From Selenomonadaceae bacterium (GTDB taxonomy: Bacteria > Bacillota > Negativicutes > Selenomonadales > Selenomonadaceae), in assembly GCA_017518105.1 (NCBI GenBank), contig JAFWWC010000020.1, forward strand, positions 66,056 to 120,381: a DNA stretch of 54,326 bases, in the 5' to 3' direction. Each line of letters begins with the position of its first letter. Within the stretch, counting starts at the first letter, position 1. Below, piece after piece: positions 40,712 to 50,101 of the stretch. The notes under the pieces are model-generated. The model saw only the letters and a list, made by a program, of their open reading frames with translations, had not been told where the DNA came from and did no database searches. Both the position numbers and the translations under genes were made by a program.

Positions 40712-43069
40712 TTGAATCACCTCCTTAGTAATTTCCGTCTGAAGATTTTCCACGCGGACTTCAACCCTTCGCGGCGCGTCATTGAACTCAAGCGACCGTT
40801 CGACCTTGAAGAGCCTAAGCCGCAAGGCATTGAGCACGACGCACACGCTTGACATACTCATTGCCGCCGCCCCAATCATCGGCGAGAGCTTGAGACCGAA
40901 CGCCGGATAAAATACTCCTGCGGCGAGCGGAATGCAGATGACGTTGTAGAAGAACGCCCAGAACAGATTTTGCTTAATGTTCGTCATGACTGCGCGGCTG
41001 AGTTTGATTGCGCTTACGGCGTCGAGCAAATCATTTCGGACTAAGACTGCGCCCGCACTCTCAATCGCAACGTCCGTACCCGCACCAATCGCAATTCCTA
41101 GATTAGCCTTCGCCAATGCCGGAGCGTCGTTTATGCCGTCACCAATCATCGCCACCTTGCGTCCTTGAGTCTGTAGTTTTTCAACCTCCTGCGCTTTGTT
41201 TTCGGGAAGGACGCCCGCGATAATTTTTTCTATACCGACCCGCTGAGCAATCGTCTGCGCCGTGCGTGGGTTGTCGCCCGTCAACATGATAACATTAACG
41301 CCGAGATTTTTAAACTCCTCGACTGCCTGCGCGGAAGTTTTTTTCTCGACATCAGCCGCCGCAATTACTCCTAGGATTTTATCGCCACGAGCAAAGATTA
41401 AAGGCGTTTTGCCCTCGTCAGCGAGCGTGGAAATTTTTTCGTGCAAAGCGTCGAGATTAAAGCCAAGCTCCGTCAAAAAGTTTTCGTTGCCCGCTACGCA
41501 CTCCACGCCGTCAATCGTAGCACGTACGCCCCGTCCAAAGACCGCTTGAAAATCTTCCGCCTTGTAATCATTCCCTATTCCTAATTCCAAATTCCTAATT
41601 GCCTCCGCAAGGGGGTGTTCGCTCTTCGATTCGAGAGCCGCCGCAATCGTCAGCAACGTCTGCTTATCGGAATTGCAAGTGATTATGTTCGTGACGAACG
41701 GTTTGCCTTCTGTTAGCGTGCCGGTCTTATCGAGAACGACCGTATCGATATTATGCGCCGTCTCCAGAGCCTCGCCCGACTTGATTAAAATTCCGTTCTC
41801 CGCTCCCTTGCCCGTGCCAACCATGATGGCAACCGGCGTCGCCAAGCCCAATGCACACGGACAACTTATCACCAGAATCGACACGGCGATTGAGAAAGCG
41901 AACTCGACGCTGGCACCGCTGATAAGCCACGCGCCACCAGCAAGCAACGCAATGACAATCACGGCGGGCACGAACACTCCAGCGACCTTATCGGCAGTCT
42001 TGGCAATGGGAGCCTTGCTCGCGGACGCCTCCTCGACCAAAGCGATAATTTTGCTAATCGTAGTCTCGCCGCCGACCTTCGCCGCCCTGAACTTAACAAA
42101 ACCGCTTTGATTAATCGTGCCGCTCGTCACAGAGTCGCCGACGGTTTTATTGACGGGCAAGCTCTCTCCAGTTATCGCGGACTCGTCGACAGTCGTCGCA
42201 CCGTCCAAAATCACTCCGTCCGCCGCAAAGCTCTCGCCCGGCTTAACCAAGACTTCATCGCCGATAATCAGTTCCTCGACCGGGATTGTAAGTTCATCGC
42301 CGCCGCGCAGGACAGTCGCTTGCTTAGGCGCAAGGTTCATGAGCTTTTCCACCGCTTGAGAGGTCTTGCCCTTAGCCCGCGCCTCGAAGAACTTGCCGAC
42401 CGTTATCAAGGTTACAATCATGCCCGCCGACTCGAAGTAAAGATTGCGGCTGTATTCGTCGACCAAAACCAAATCACCTGCGCCCAGCCCTTGACCAATT
42501 CTAAACAACGCGAACGCTCCAAACGCCGCCGCCGCCATTGAACCCAAACCAACTAAGCTATCCATGTTAGGAGCACCCGCCGCCAATGTCTTGAAGCCGT
42601 TGACGTAATACTTGCGGTTGAGGTACATAATCGGCAGAATCAGCAGGAATTGTGCGAAGGCGAACGTCACGGCATTAGCCCGCCCGTCGAAGAGCTCAGC
42701 GACAATCGGCGGCACGGGTAGCGGCAACATGTTATGCATTGCGATGTAAACCGTCGGCAACAGGAAGACTATAGACCACGTGAGCCGCGTCCGCATCTCG
42801 GAGATTTCTTTATCAATCGTGCGTTCGGGCGTGGCAGTCTTAACTTGTGCGGAAGATTTCTTAGGTGAAGCACCGTAGCCCGCATTGATTACAGCCTCGA
42901 CGATTGCCGCGACAGAAATTTTTGCCTCGTCGAACTTGACTTGCATTGAGTTGGTTAGGAGGTTGACGCTTACATTGTCCGAGCCGACGAGCTTGCCGAC
43001 TGCCTTTTCCACTCGCGCCGAGCACGCCGAACAACTCATGCCCGTCACGTCGAAAGTTTCCTTAGTCAT
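40508..43069 (-). CDS. copA: Copper-transporting P1B-ATPase fused to a C-terminal CopZ-like domain
   Basis: 853 aa. An N-terminal HMA domain has GMSCSAC at about 10-16. The ATPase core follows, with eight predicted helices, TGE actuator motif, CPC in the ISCPCALGLA metal-site helix, phosphorylation site DKTGTLTEG and hinge GDGINDAPALAKA. After the last helix, a ~30-residue linker leads into a second HMA domain, GMMCKHC, with which the protein ends. CopA exports Cu(I). The C-terminal domain is a complete CopZ chaperone in itself (see 40508-40711). It starts next to the DUF4422 gene stop. Confidence 0.95.
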   Translation of the reverse strand: MTKETFDVTGMSCSACSARVEKAVGKLVGSDNVSVNLLTNSMQVKFDEAKISVAAIVEAVINAGYGASPKKSSAQVKTATPERTIDKEISEMRTRLTWSIVFLLPTVYIAMHNMLPLPVPPIVAELFDGRANAVTFAFAQFLLILPIMYLNRKYYVNGFKTLAAGAPNMDSLVGLGSMAAAAFGAFALFRIGQGLGAGDLVLVDEYSRNLYFESAGMIVTLITVGKFFEARAKGKTSQAVEKLMNLAPKQATVLRGGDELTIPVEELIIGDEVLVKPGESFAADGVILDGATTVDESAITGESLPVNKTVGDSVTSGTINQSGFVKFRAAKVGGETTISKIIALVEEASASKAPIAKTADKVAGVFVPAVIVIALLAGGAWLISGASVEFAFSIAVSILVISCPCALGLATPVAIMVGTGKGAENGILIKSGEALETAHNIDTVVLDKTGTLTEGKPFVTNIITCNSDKQTLLTIAAALESKSEHPLAEAIRNLELGIGNDYKAEDFQAVFGRGVRATIDGVECVAGNENFLTELGFNLDALHEKISTLADEGKTPLIFARGDKILGVIAAADVEKKTSAQAVEEFKNLGVNVIMLTGDNPRTAQTIAQRVGIEKIIAGVLPENKAQEVEKLQTQGRKVAMIGDGINDAPALAKANLGIAIGAGTDVAIESAGAVLVRNDLLDAVSAIKLSRAVMTNIKQNLFWAFFYNVICIPLAAGVFYPAFGLKLSPMIGAAAMSMSSVCVVLNALRLRLFKVERSLEFNDAPRRVEVRVENLQTEITKEVIQMQTTFKVEGMMCKHCQKHVHDALAKMDGVTAVEVSLENNSATVTATKDIPIDDFAKVIDEAGYELVC
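40718..40726 (-). promoter_or_regulatory. Strong Shine-Dalgarno inside copA
   Basis: AAGGAGGTG (40726-40718) lies 6 nt before the in-frame ATG at 40711. It encodes part of the linker KEVIQM in CopA. Confidence 0.8.
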
Positions 43070-44569
43070 TTATAGTCCCTCGATAAACATAATTGGCAGT
43101 TCCTTAATCCGCAGGCGATTCTTCCTTAGCCACACGGTCAGCATTCTCTCCACGAAGAAGGCAACCAGTCGTCGCGGCGTAAACGGGAGGTCGGCAAGGT
43201 TTATCGTCCGCAAGACTTCTTCGGTTGCGTCGATGATGAACGAGAACAACCACCGGCAATAGGCGTCGAGAATATATTTGCGCGTGATGAACAGATTACA
43301 CTTGTAGAGCGTCGACGAGTTCAGCACGTAGTCGAAGGCGTCGACGTAATCGGGCTGAGCCTGCAGAAGGTGCTTCCTAATAATCGCCTCGCCTAAGGTC
43401 GTCAAAGTCTCGCCGCAGTCGTTGATAATCCATTCACGTTGCGTCAAGCCGCCGAAATAAACTTCGGAAATAATAATGTCGTAGCGTTCCAAAATCTTCA
43501 AAGCGTCTTCGCGGCTCAAAATTTTATCGTAAGCGTAGGTCGTGTCGCTTGAGGTGGTAAAGAACCTGCGATAGTGACAAAGCCCAAGTGTCGTGTGGCG
43601 GGTGTTCTTCCACAGCCAATAAAGCGCGGTGATTTCGTTGAGGTAAAGATTAAGGCGGCTGATATTGTCGCCGGTGTCGTCGCCTAGGTAGCCGAAATCG
43701 CCATTAACGGCGCGTCCTCCTTGAATGATTTTGTAACCTTCGGGCGGAGTGGCAAGCTTAATATTCTTGTAGGTGACGGCGTAAATGCAAAAGTCTTCGG
43801 GCGGAGCGAGCCGCTTGAGGATATACCACTTGACCGCGCCGCCATTGAGGGCACGAACCTCCGCGAACCTTTTCAAGTTGGCTAAGATGTATTGCTCAAG
43901 CTCAGAACCCGAACGCGCAAAGGTTATCACGGTGTCAGCAATGTTTTCCAACAAGATAAACGCGCTGTCGAAGTCGACGGGCTTGCGTTCCATGATTAAA
44001 GCCGCGTCGTAGCGTTTGAAGCCAACCTCCGCGAGATTTTTATAAACGTGCGTGTAAATGTTCTCCATTATGGGCGGCATAGGCTTATCGGATACGGCGT
44101 CAATCTCTGTGAAATCGTTGGCTAGCTTAGTGAAGACTCTGCCGCGAGCAAAGTAGCCGTCAACGTCAAGCAAAGTTTTAACGGAAGTCTTCTTCAGGAA
44201 GGGCAAGAGCCGCAAGTCAGCGTTGGCGTCGTAGAAGAAATCGGGCGAGGCTTTGAACTGCTCAAGCGTGACGACCTGCGACGACAAATAACCGCGCTTA
44301 TAAGCGTTGTTGCGGAAGGCGGCTAAGTCTCGTTGGTTGAGGAAAAGGAAGTAATCCGCCGCGCCGCTTTGCAGGAACTTCACCAACGCGGGCAAGTCTT
44401 GAAGCTCGTCATTGAAAAAAATTTTGTTGTCCTGCACGAAGTCAAATCCGTCGCCGGAAATTTGCGCTTGCCCGACGATTTTAAACGGACGCTCACCGAC
44501 CTGCGCTAAGAACTCTGCCTCGTCGCCGCAAAGTAAAATTTTCGGCACGAAACTAAATTCATTGCCCAT
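43070..44569 (-). CDS. DUF4422 glycan-related protein with N-terminal receiver-like domain
   Basis: 499 aa. Residues ~5-100 begin FVPKILLCGDEAEFLAQVGE and look like a receiver or Rossmann-like domain. A second unnamed segment follows to about 235. The C-terminal ~260 residues are DUF4422: FGYLGDDTGDNISRLNLYLNE, ITALYWLWKNT, LGLCHYRRFF. DUF4422 proteins are found in capsule and polysaccharide clusters and are thought to be glycosyltransferases. The ATG at 44569 has GGAGG upstream. It is a paralogue of 44633-46060, with the same three parts. Confidence 0.8.
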   Translation of the reverse strand: MGNEFSFVPKILLCGDEAEFLAQVGERPFKIVGQAQISGDGFDFVQDNKIFFNDELQDLPALVKFLQSGAADYFLFLNQRDLAAFRNNAYKRGYLSSQVVTLEQFKASPDFFYDANADLRLLPFLKKTSVKTLLDVDGYFARGRVFTKLANDFTEIDAVSDKPMPPIMENIYTHVYKNLAEVGFKRYDAALIMERKPVDFDSAFILLENIADTVITFARSGSELEQYILANLKRFAEVRALNGGAVKWYILKRLAPPEDFCIYAVTYKNIKLATPPEGYKIIQGGRAVNGDFGYLGDDTGDNISRLNLYLNEITALYWLWKNTRHTTLGLCHYRRFFTTSSDTTYAYDKILSREDALKILERYDIIISEVYFGGLTQREWIINDCGETLTTLGEAIIRKHLLQAQPDYVDAFDYVLNSSTLYKCNLFITRKYILDAYCRWLFSFIIDATEEVLRTINLADLPFTPRRLVAFFVERMLTVWLRKNRLRIKELPIMFIEGL

Positions 44570-44632
44570 AAACTTTCCTCCTAAGTAAAGAGCGATTGCC
44601 GAGGTCAGCAACCGCCCGAAAATTTTTTATCG

Positions 44633-46060
44633 TCAAATGTCTTTGATGAACATAACGTTCAGTTCATTGATTCGCAATCGATTCTTGAGTAGCCACACCG
44701 TCAGCATTCGTTCGGCAAAGTAGCCCATAACCCGTCGTCTCTTTGGCGGGGTCGTGCCGAGGTCTGCCTTGCTCAAAAATTCTTCGGTCGCGTCGATTAG
44801 GAACGAGAACAGCCACTTGCAGTAAGCGTCGAAGATATTTCTGCGGGTGACGAACATATTGCACCGATAAAAAGATTTCGAGTTCAGCACGTAGTCGAGG
44901 GCGTCTAGGTAGTCGGGCTGAGCTTGCTGGATATATTTCCTAATGATTGTCTCGGCTAGGGTCGTAAGCGTCTTGCCGCAGTCGGCGCGAATAAGTTCCC
45001 GTTGAAGCCGTCCGATATAAATCTTTGCAACGATGATTTCGTAGCCCTCCAGAATCTTCAAGGCGTCGCCCGCCGTTAAAATCTTTTCGTAGAAAAAAAT
45101 TTTATCATCAACGGTAGTGAAGAACCTGCGATACTGACAAAAGCCTAGCGTCGTGTGCTCAGTGTTCTTCCACAGCCAATAGAGCGCGGTGACTTCGTTG
45201 AGATAAGGATTAAGGCGGCTGATATTGTCGCCGGTGTCGTCGCCGAGGTAGCCGAGGTCGTCCTTGCCAGCCCGCCCCGCGTGAATGATTTTGTAACCTT
45301 CGGGCAAGCGTCCTTCGTGAGGCGTGCGTTTGTGCGTGGCGGCGTAGTTGCAAAAGTCAACGGGCGTTCGACGCGTGAGGAAGTGCCAAGCTCCAGTACT
45401 CGTTTGCAAAGTGGAGTGTTCGTCAAAATTTCTCGTCGCAAAGTGTCTTTCAAGTTCGGAATTCGTTCGGGCAAAAGTTATCACGGTTGAGGAAGTGTCC
45501 TTCAAGCGGTCAAACATTGCGTCAAAGTCATCGGGCTTGCGTTCGACGATTAAAACTGCCTCGTAGCGTTTGAAGCCGACCTCCTCAAGATTTTTGTAAG
45601 TGCGTGCGCAGATGTTTTCCTTTATCGGTAGCAACGGCTCTTCAGATATGCATTCAATATCCGTTAAGGTGTTGTCGAGTTTCGTGAAGAGTTTTCCCTG
45701 CGAAAAGTAAGCGTCCACGTCTAGCAGAGTTTTAATCGCGGCGGCTTTAAGTTGCCTTATAAGCAAGACTTCGCTTTCGGCGTCGTAGAAAAATTCACGG
45801 GGAAAAGATTTGAACTCATCAAGCGTGACTATCTTTGGCGAGCGGAATCCTTTCTTGCGAGCCTCGTTTATAAAGGCGCGACATTCCTTGAGCTTGACGA
45901 AGATAAGATAATCCGCCGCGCCACTTTGCAGGAGCTTCATCACTGCGGGCAAGTCCTGAGTTTTAGGCTGTCCGATTAGTTCAAACGGACGATTGCCGAC
46001 CTGCGATAAAAACTCTTTCTCGTCGCCGCAAAGTAAAATCTTCGGCACGAACCCTAACAT
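44633..46060 (-). CDS. DUF4422 glycan-related protein, paralogue
   Basis: 475 aa. The same order as the gene at 43070-44569: receiver-like VPKILLCGDEKEFLSQVGN start, middle segment ending VERKPDDFDAMFDRL..., then DUF4422 (YLGDDTGDNISRLNPYLNE, ALYWLWKNTEHTTLGFCQYRRFF). The copies are perhaps half identical, so the duplication is old. A CHYRR to CQYRR change is present here. The ATG at 46060 is 4 nt after the ileS stop; a TTG at 46078 would overlap ileS. Confidence 0.8.
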   Translation of the reverse strand: MLGFVPKILLCGDEKEFLSQVGNRPFELIGQPKTQDLPAVMKLLQSGAADYLIFVKLKECRAFINEARKKGFRSPKIVTLDEFKSFPREFFYDAESEVLLIRQLKAAAIKTLLDVDAYFSQGKLFTKLDNTLTDIECISEEPLLPIKENICARTYKNLEEVGFKRYEAVLIVERKPDDFDAMFDRLKDTSSTVITFARTNSELERHFATRNFDEHSTLQTSTGAWHFLTRRTPVDFCNYAATHKRTPHEGRLPEGYKIIHAGRAGKDDLGYLGDDTGDNISRLNPYLNEVTALYWLWKNTEHTTLGFCQYRRFFTTVDDKIFFYEKILTAGDALKILEGYEIIVAKIYIGRLQRELIRADCGKTLTTLAETIIRKYIQQAQPDYLDALDYVLNSKSFYRCNMFVTRRNIFDAYCKWLFSFLIDATEEFLSKADLGTTPPKRRRVMGYFAERMLTVWLLKNRLRINELNVMFIKDI

Positions 46061-46064
46061 TGCC

Positions 46065-49000
46065 TCAAACCTTTTCAACTGCTAGGGAAATTTTTTCGCC
46101 GTTGATGTCCCAAGCCTTAGCGGCGTCGTGAGCCGTGAAGATGATTTCGTTCGCCAACGTGACGGCTTGAATCTCCTTTGCATTGCGGCGGATGATGTCG
46201 GCTAGCTTGTCATTGCCCGACGCGAAAATCTTTATTCTGTCCGTGACTTCAAAATTGCTTTCGCGGCGCATGACTTGCACCTTGCTGATAATCTCGCGGA
46301 CGAAACCTTCTTCAATCAATGCGGGCGTCAGCGTCGTCGATAGTGCAATCGAAACGTCGCCTTCGCTTTGGCAGTTGAAGCCTTCGCTCTGCGTGATAGT
46401 GATTTCAATGTCCTCCGCCGTCAAAGTCAAGTCGCCGAGTTTAAGTTCGCCCGTCTTGTCGAGTTCAAGCTTAGCGGCGGCACCGTCGAGCTTAGCCAAA
46501 GCCTTTTGAATTTCGCCCATGCGCTTTCCGACCTTCTTGCCCAGAACGCGGAAGTTAGGCTTGATGTTGTACTTGATGAACTCGCCCATATCCGAGCGGA
46601 ACTCTACGCGCTTAACGTTCAATTCGTCTTCGATAATCTCGACGAAGAACGCCGGCAACGCCTCCGCCTTAACGAACATATCAGCGACGGGTTGACGGTT
46701 CTTGATGTTCGCCGCATTGCGAGCCGCACGACCCAGCACGACAATTTTTAAGACGGCGTCCATATTGCGTTCCAAATCAGCGTCTATGAACTTTTCGTCG
46801 GCTTGCGGGTAATCGCAAAGGTGAACGCTTTCAGGAGCCGCCGCGTCGATTGAACAGACCAAATTGCGGTAAATGTTCTCCGTGATGAAAGGAACCATAG
46901 GAGCCGCCGCCTTAGCCAAAGTTACTAGCGCGGTATAAAGCGTCATGTAAGCGTTAATCTTGTCCTGCTCCATGCCTTTTGCCCAGAAGCGTGCCCGACT
47001 GCGGCGAACGTACCAATTAGACAGCTCATCGACGAAATCTTGCAACGCCCGCGCCGACTCTGGAACTTTGTAATTGGTCAAGGCGTCGTCGACAGTCTTA
47101 ACCATCGTATTTAGCCGAGACAGGAGCCATTTATCCATGACGGAAAGTTTTTCGTAGTCAAGCGTATATTTCGTGGCGTCGAGGTCGTCAATGTTGGCGT
47201 ACAGCACGAAGAAGGCATAAGTATTCCACAGGGTGCCAAGGAACTTGCGTTGACCCTCGACGACCGCATCATCATGAAAACGATTCGGGAGCCACGGCGC
47301 GGAATTTTCGTAGAAGTACCAGCGGATAGCGTCGGCTCCGTGCTTGGCAAGCGTTTCCATCGGCGCGACGGCATTGCCCTTTGACTTGGACATTTTCTGC
47401 CCGTCTTTGTCTAGGACGAGTCCGAGCACGATACAATTTTTAAACGCGGTATCGTCGAAAATCAGCGTTGAGATTGCCATTAACGAATAAAACCAGCCGC
47501 GCGTTTGGTCGACTGCCTCGCTTATGAAGTCGGCGGGGAAGTGGCTTTCAAATATCTCCTTATTCTCGAATGGGTAATGCCACTGCGCAAAAGGCATCGC
47601 CCCCGAATCAAACCAGCAGTCGATAACTTCGGGGACGCGGTGCATTTCCTTGCCGCACTTCGGACAGGGGAAAGTTACCTTGTCAATATATGGGCGGTGC
47701 AACTCAATATCGTCGGGGCAATTTGTCGACAGCTGCTTAAGCTCCGCGATTGAGCCGATTGAATGTTGATGACCGCAAGAGCACTCCCAGATATTTAGCG
47801 GCGTGCCCCAGTAGCGGTTGCGACTTATGCCCCAATCCTGAACGTGTTCTAACCAGTCGCCAAAGCGACCCTTGCCAATCGTCGGCGGAATCCAGTTGAC
47901 TTTCTCATTGTTCTTGAGCAAGTCGTCTTTAACCGCCGTCATCTTGATGAACCACGACTCGCGGGCGTAGTAAATAAGCGGAGTATCACAACGCCAGCAA
48001 TGCGGGTAGCTGTGTTCAAAGGGCGGAGCCTTAAAAAGCTTTCCAGACTGCTTTAGGTCTTTGAGGATAAGCGGGTCGGCGTCCTTAACGAACGTCCCAG
48101 CCCAATACGTTTCAGCCGTCATGTTGCCTTTGCCGTCGACGAACTGCACGAACGGAATATCATACTTGCGGCAAACGCGGTTATCGTCCTCGCCGAACGC
48201 TGGCGCACAGTGAACAATGCCCGTGCCGTCTTCGGTCGTGACGTAATCATCGCAGGTCACGTAGTGCGCCCGCTTGCCCGAACGCTTAACAATCTCATCG
48301 GCGAACGGGTACAGCGGCTCATAAGCTTTATACTCCAGCTCCTTGCCCTTGTACGTCGCCAAAACTTTGCGTTCGCCCTCGACGCCCTCGAAGACTTTAT
48401 CAACCAATGCCGCCGCTAAGATATAAACCGTGTCGCCAACCTGAATTTTAACGTAATCGACTTTGGGATTGACGCACAAGCACAGGTTAGAGGGCAACGT
48501 CCAAGGCGTCGTAGTCCAGGCTAGGAAGTAAGCGTCCTCGTCGGCGACTTTGAACTTGACGACTGCCGAACGCTCCTTAACGTCCTTATAGCCCAACGCG
48601 ACCTCGTGACTTGAAAGCGGCGTGCCACAGCGCGGACAATACGGAACGACCTTATGCCCCTTGTACAGCAAACCTTTATCCCAAATCTGCTTTAGTGCCC
48701 ACCACTCAGACTCGATATAATCGTTCTCGTAAGTTATGTAAGGATTGTCCATGTCCGCCCAAAAGCCAACGACGCCGCTGAACTCTTCCCACATAGTTTT
48801 ATACTTCCAGACCGACTCGCGGCACTTCTTGATAAAAGGCTCCATACCGTAAGCCTCGATTTGTTCCTTGCCGTTAATGCCGATGAGCTTTTCAACCTCC
48901 AGCTCGACGGGCAAGCCGTGAGTATCCCAACCAGCCTTGCGAAGAACCTTTTGCCCCTTCATAGAGTGATAGCGCGGGAACAAGTCTTTGATAACGCGGG

Positions 49001-49184
49001 TCAAGACGTGCCCGATATGCGGCTGACCATTCGCCGTCGGCGGTCCGTCATAAAACGTATAAATCTCGCAACCCTCGCGATTGTCGATTGCCTTCTGCGC
49101 TATGTCATGCTCCGCCCAAAACGTTTCGACTTCCTTCTCGCGGCTTGCGAAGTTCAAATTGGTATCAACCTTGCGATAAAGCAT
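46065..49184 (-). CDS. ileS: Isoleucyl-tRNA synthetase, type 2 (long, eukaryote-like)
   Basis: 1039 aa, longer than the ~930 aa type 1 enzyme. HIGH at 56-59 (GQPHIGHV), KMSKS at 597-601, and CP1 editing features. LSSHEVALGYKD and CPRCGTPLSSHE resemble the IleS2 class, which includes enzymes with low sensitivity to mupirocin. No T-box leader was found; the upstream gap to dagK is only 41 nt. The type is judged from length and motifs. Confidence 0.93.
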   Translation of the reverse strand: MLYRKVDTNLNFASREKEVETFWAEHDIAQKAIDNREGCEIYTFYDGPPTANGQPHIGHVLTRVIKDLFPRYHSMKGQKVLRKAGWDTHGLPVELEVEKLIGINGKEQIEAYGMEPFIKKCRESVWKYKTMWEEFSGVVGFWADMDNPYITYENDYIESEWWALKQIWDKGLLYKGHKVVPYCPRCGTPLSSHEVALGYKDVKERSAVVKFKVADEDAYFLAWTTTPWTLPSNLCLCVNPKVDYVKIQVGDTVYILAAALVDKVFEGVEGERKVLATYKGKELEYKAYEPLYPFADEIVKRSGKRAHYVTCDDYVTTEDGTGIVHCAPAFGEDDNRVCRKYDIPFVQFVDGKGNMTAETYWAGTFVKDADPLILKDLKQSGKLFKAPPFEHSYPHCWRCDTPLIYYARESWFIKMTAVKDDLLKNNEKVNWIPPTIGKGRFGDWLEHVQDWGISRNRYWGTPLNIWECSCGHQHSIGSIAELKQLSTNCPDDIELHRPYIDKVTFPCPKCGKEMHRVPEVIDCWFDSGAMPFAQWHYPFENKEIFESHFPADFISEAVDQTRGWFYSLMAISTLIFDDTAFKNCIVLGLVLDKDGQKMSKSKGNAVAPMETLAKHGADAIRWYFYENSAPWLPNRFHDDAVVEGQRKFLGTLWNTYAFFVLYANIDDLDATKYTLDYEKLSVMDKWLLSRLNTMVKTVDDALTNYKVPESARALQDFVDELSNWYVRRSRARFWAKGMEQDKINAYMTLYTALVTLAKAAAPMVPFITENIYRNLVCSIDAAAPESVHLCDYPQADEKFIDADLERNMDAVLKIVVLGRAARNAANIKNRQPVADMFVKAEALPAFFVEIIEDELNVKRVEFRSDMGEFIKYNIKPNFRVLGKKVGKRMGEIQKALAKLDGAAAKLELDKTGELKLGDLTLTAEDIEITITQSEGFNCQSEGDVSIALSTTLTPALIEEGFVREIISKVQVMRRESNFEVTDRIKIFASGNDKLADIIRRNAKEIQAVTLANEIIFTAHDAAKAWDINGEKISLAVEKV

Positions 49185-49225
49185 CTAATAATTCCTCCTT
49201 TAATCTAGGCGGCAATGGTATCACT

Positions 49226-50101
49226 TCAACAAAAAAAATTCAATGCGCGGTGGAGCGTCTCAATCCTAAGCGGCAAAGGGTCTCCTGCCTCGCCGTCAAG
49301 GTCGCTCGTCAATCGAACGGAAGACTTTATCTCGAACGCTTTGGCTTGCATGGAAAAAATATTCTCGTCGCCGTCAACGGACTCGCCCGCCAAAATTTTC
49401 TTCGCTAACGTCACGAGACTACTTGCCGAACATTTCTTTAGGGCTAGGAGGTCAAGCAAGCCGTCATCAATCTGCACGGCGGAAGAAATCTTTTTGAAGC
49501 CCGCGACCGACGGAGAATTGAGCACTAGGAATAGGAAGGCGTCGACAGAAAACTTTTTCCCGTCCGCTACGACTTCAAGCGGCACCGTCCTAAAGTTTTT
49601 AAGCTCGCCGAGCCCACGCAGGTAGTAAGCACTCTTGCCTAAGAAATTCTTCAAGCGGGAGCCGACTTCGTGAGCTATAGACGTGAAGACACCCGCGCTC
49701 GCCACGTTGATAAAATACTCCGTGCCATTTACTAAACCCAAATCAACGGGACGAGTTCGACCTTCTGCCACGGCGTCGAAAGTTTTTTCCTCGTCAATCT
49801 GAAGATGTGCCGCGAAATCATTGGACGTGCCAGAGCCTATGACGCCGACGGGCAAATCAATCGAGTTCTTCTTGAGCCAATTAATCACGGCGTGCAAAGT
49901 TCCGTCGCCGCCCGCCGCAATGACGCCCGCCGCGCCCGATGACTTGACGCAATCGACGAAAGCAGAGTTATCGCCCGCACAAGTCCTGTAGACTGACAAG
50001 AAGACGCCGCGCCGTTGAAAATTTTCTATGACGCCGTCCAGACGATTCTTGAACGCCGCATGACCCGACACCGGATTATAAACGAGTAGAACTTTTTTCA
50101 T
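49226..50101 (-). CDS. Diacylglycerol/lipid kinase family protein
   Basis: 291 aa DAGK-catalytic-domain protein (YegS/DgkB type). VYNPVSGHAAFK at the N-terminus, GGDGTLHAVINWL at about 59-71 and GVIGSGTSNDFA. It phosphorylates a lipid, probably diacylglycerol or an undecaprenol-type lipid; not resolved. It overlaps the flippase gene by 4 nt. Confidence 0.88.
   Translation of the reverse strand: MKKVLLVYNPVSGHAAFKNRLDGVIENFQRRGVFLSVYRTCAGDNSAFVDCVKSSGAAGVIAAGGDGTLHAVINWLKKNSIDLPVGVIGSGTSNDFAAHLQIDEEKTFDAVAEGRTRPVDLGLVNGTEYFINVASAGVFTSIAHEVGSRLKNFLGKSAYYLRGLGELKNFRTVPLEVVADGKKFSVDAFLFLVLNSPSVAGFKKISSAVQIDDGLLDLLALKKCSASSLVTLAKKILAGESVDGDENIFSMQAKAFEIKSSVRLTSDLDGEAGDPLPLRIETLHRALNFFC

Noticed and set aside
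49185..49225. T-box riboswitch before ileS
   Set aside because: The gap to the upstream gene is just 41 nt and holds no T-box sequence or terminator.
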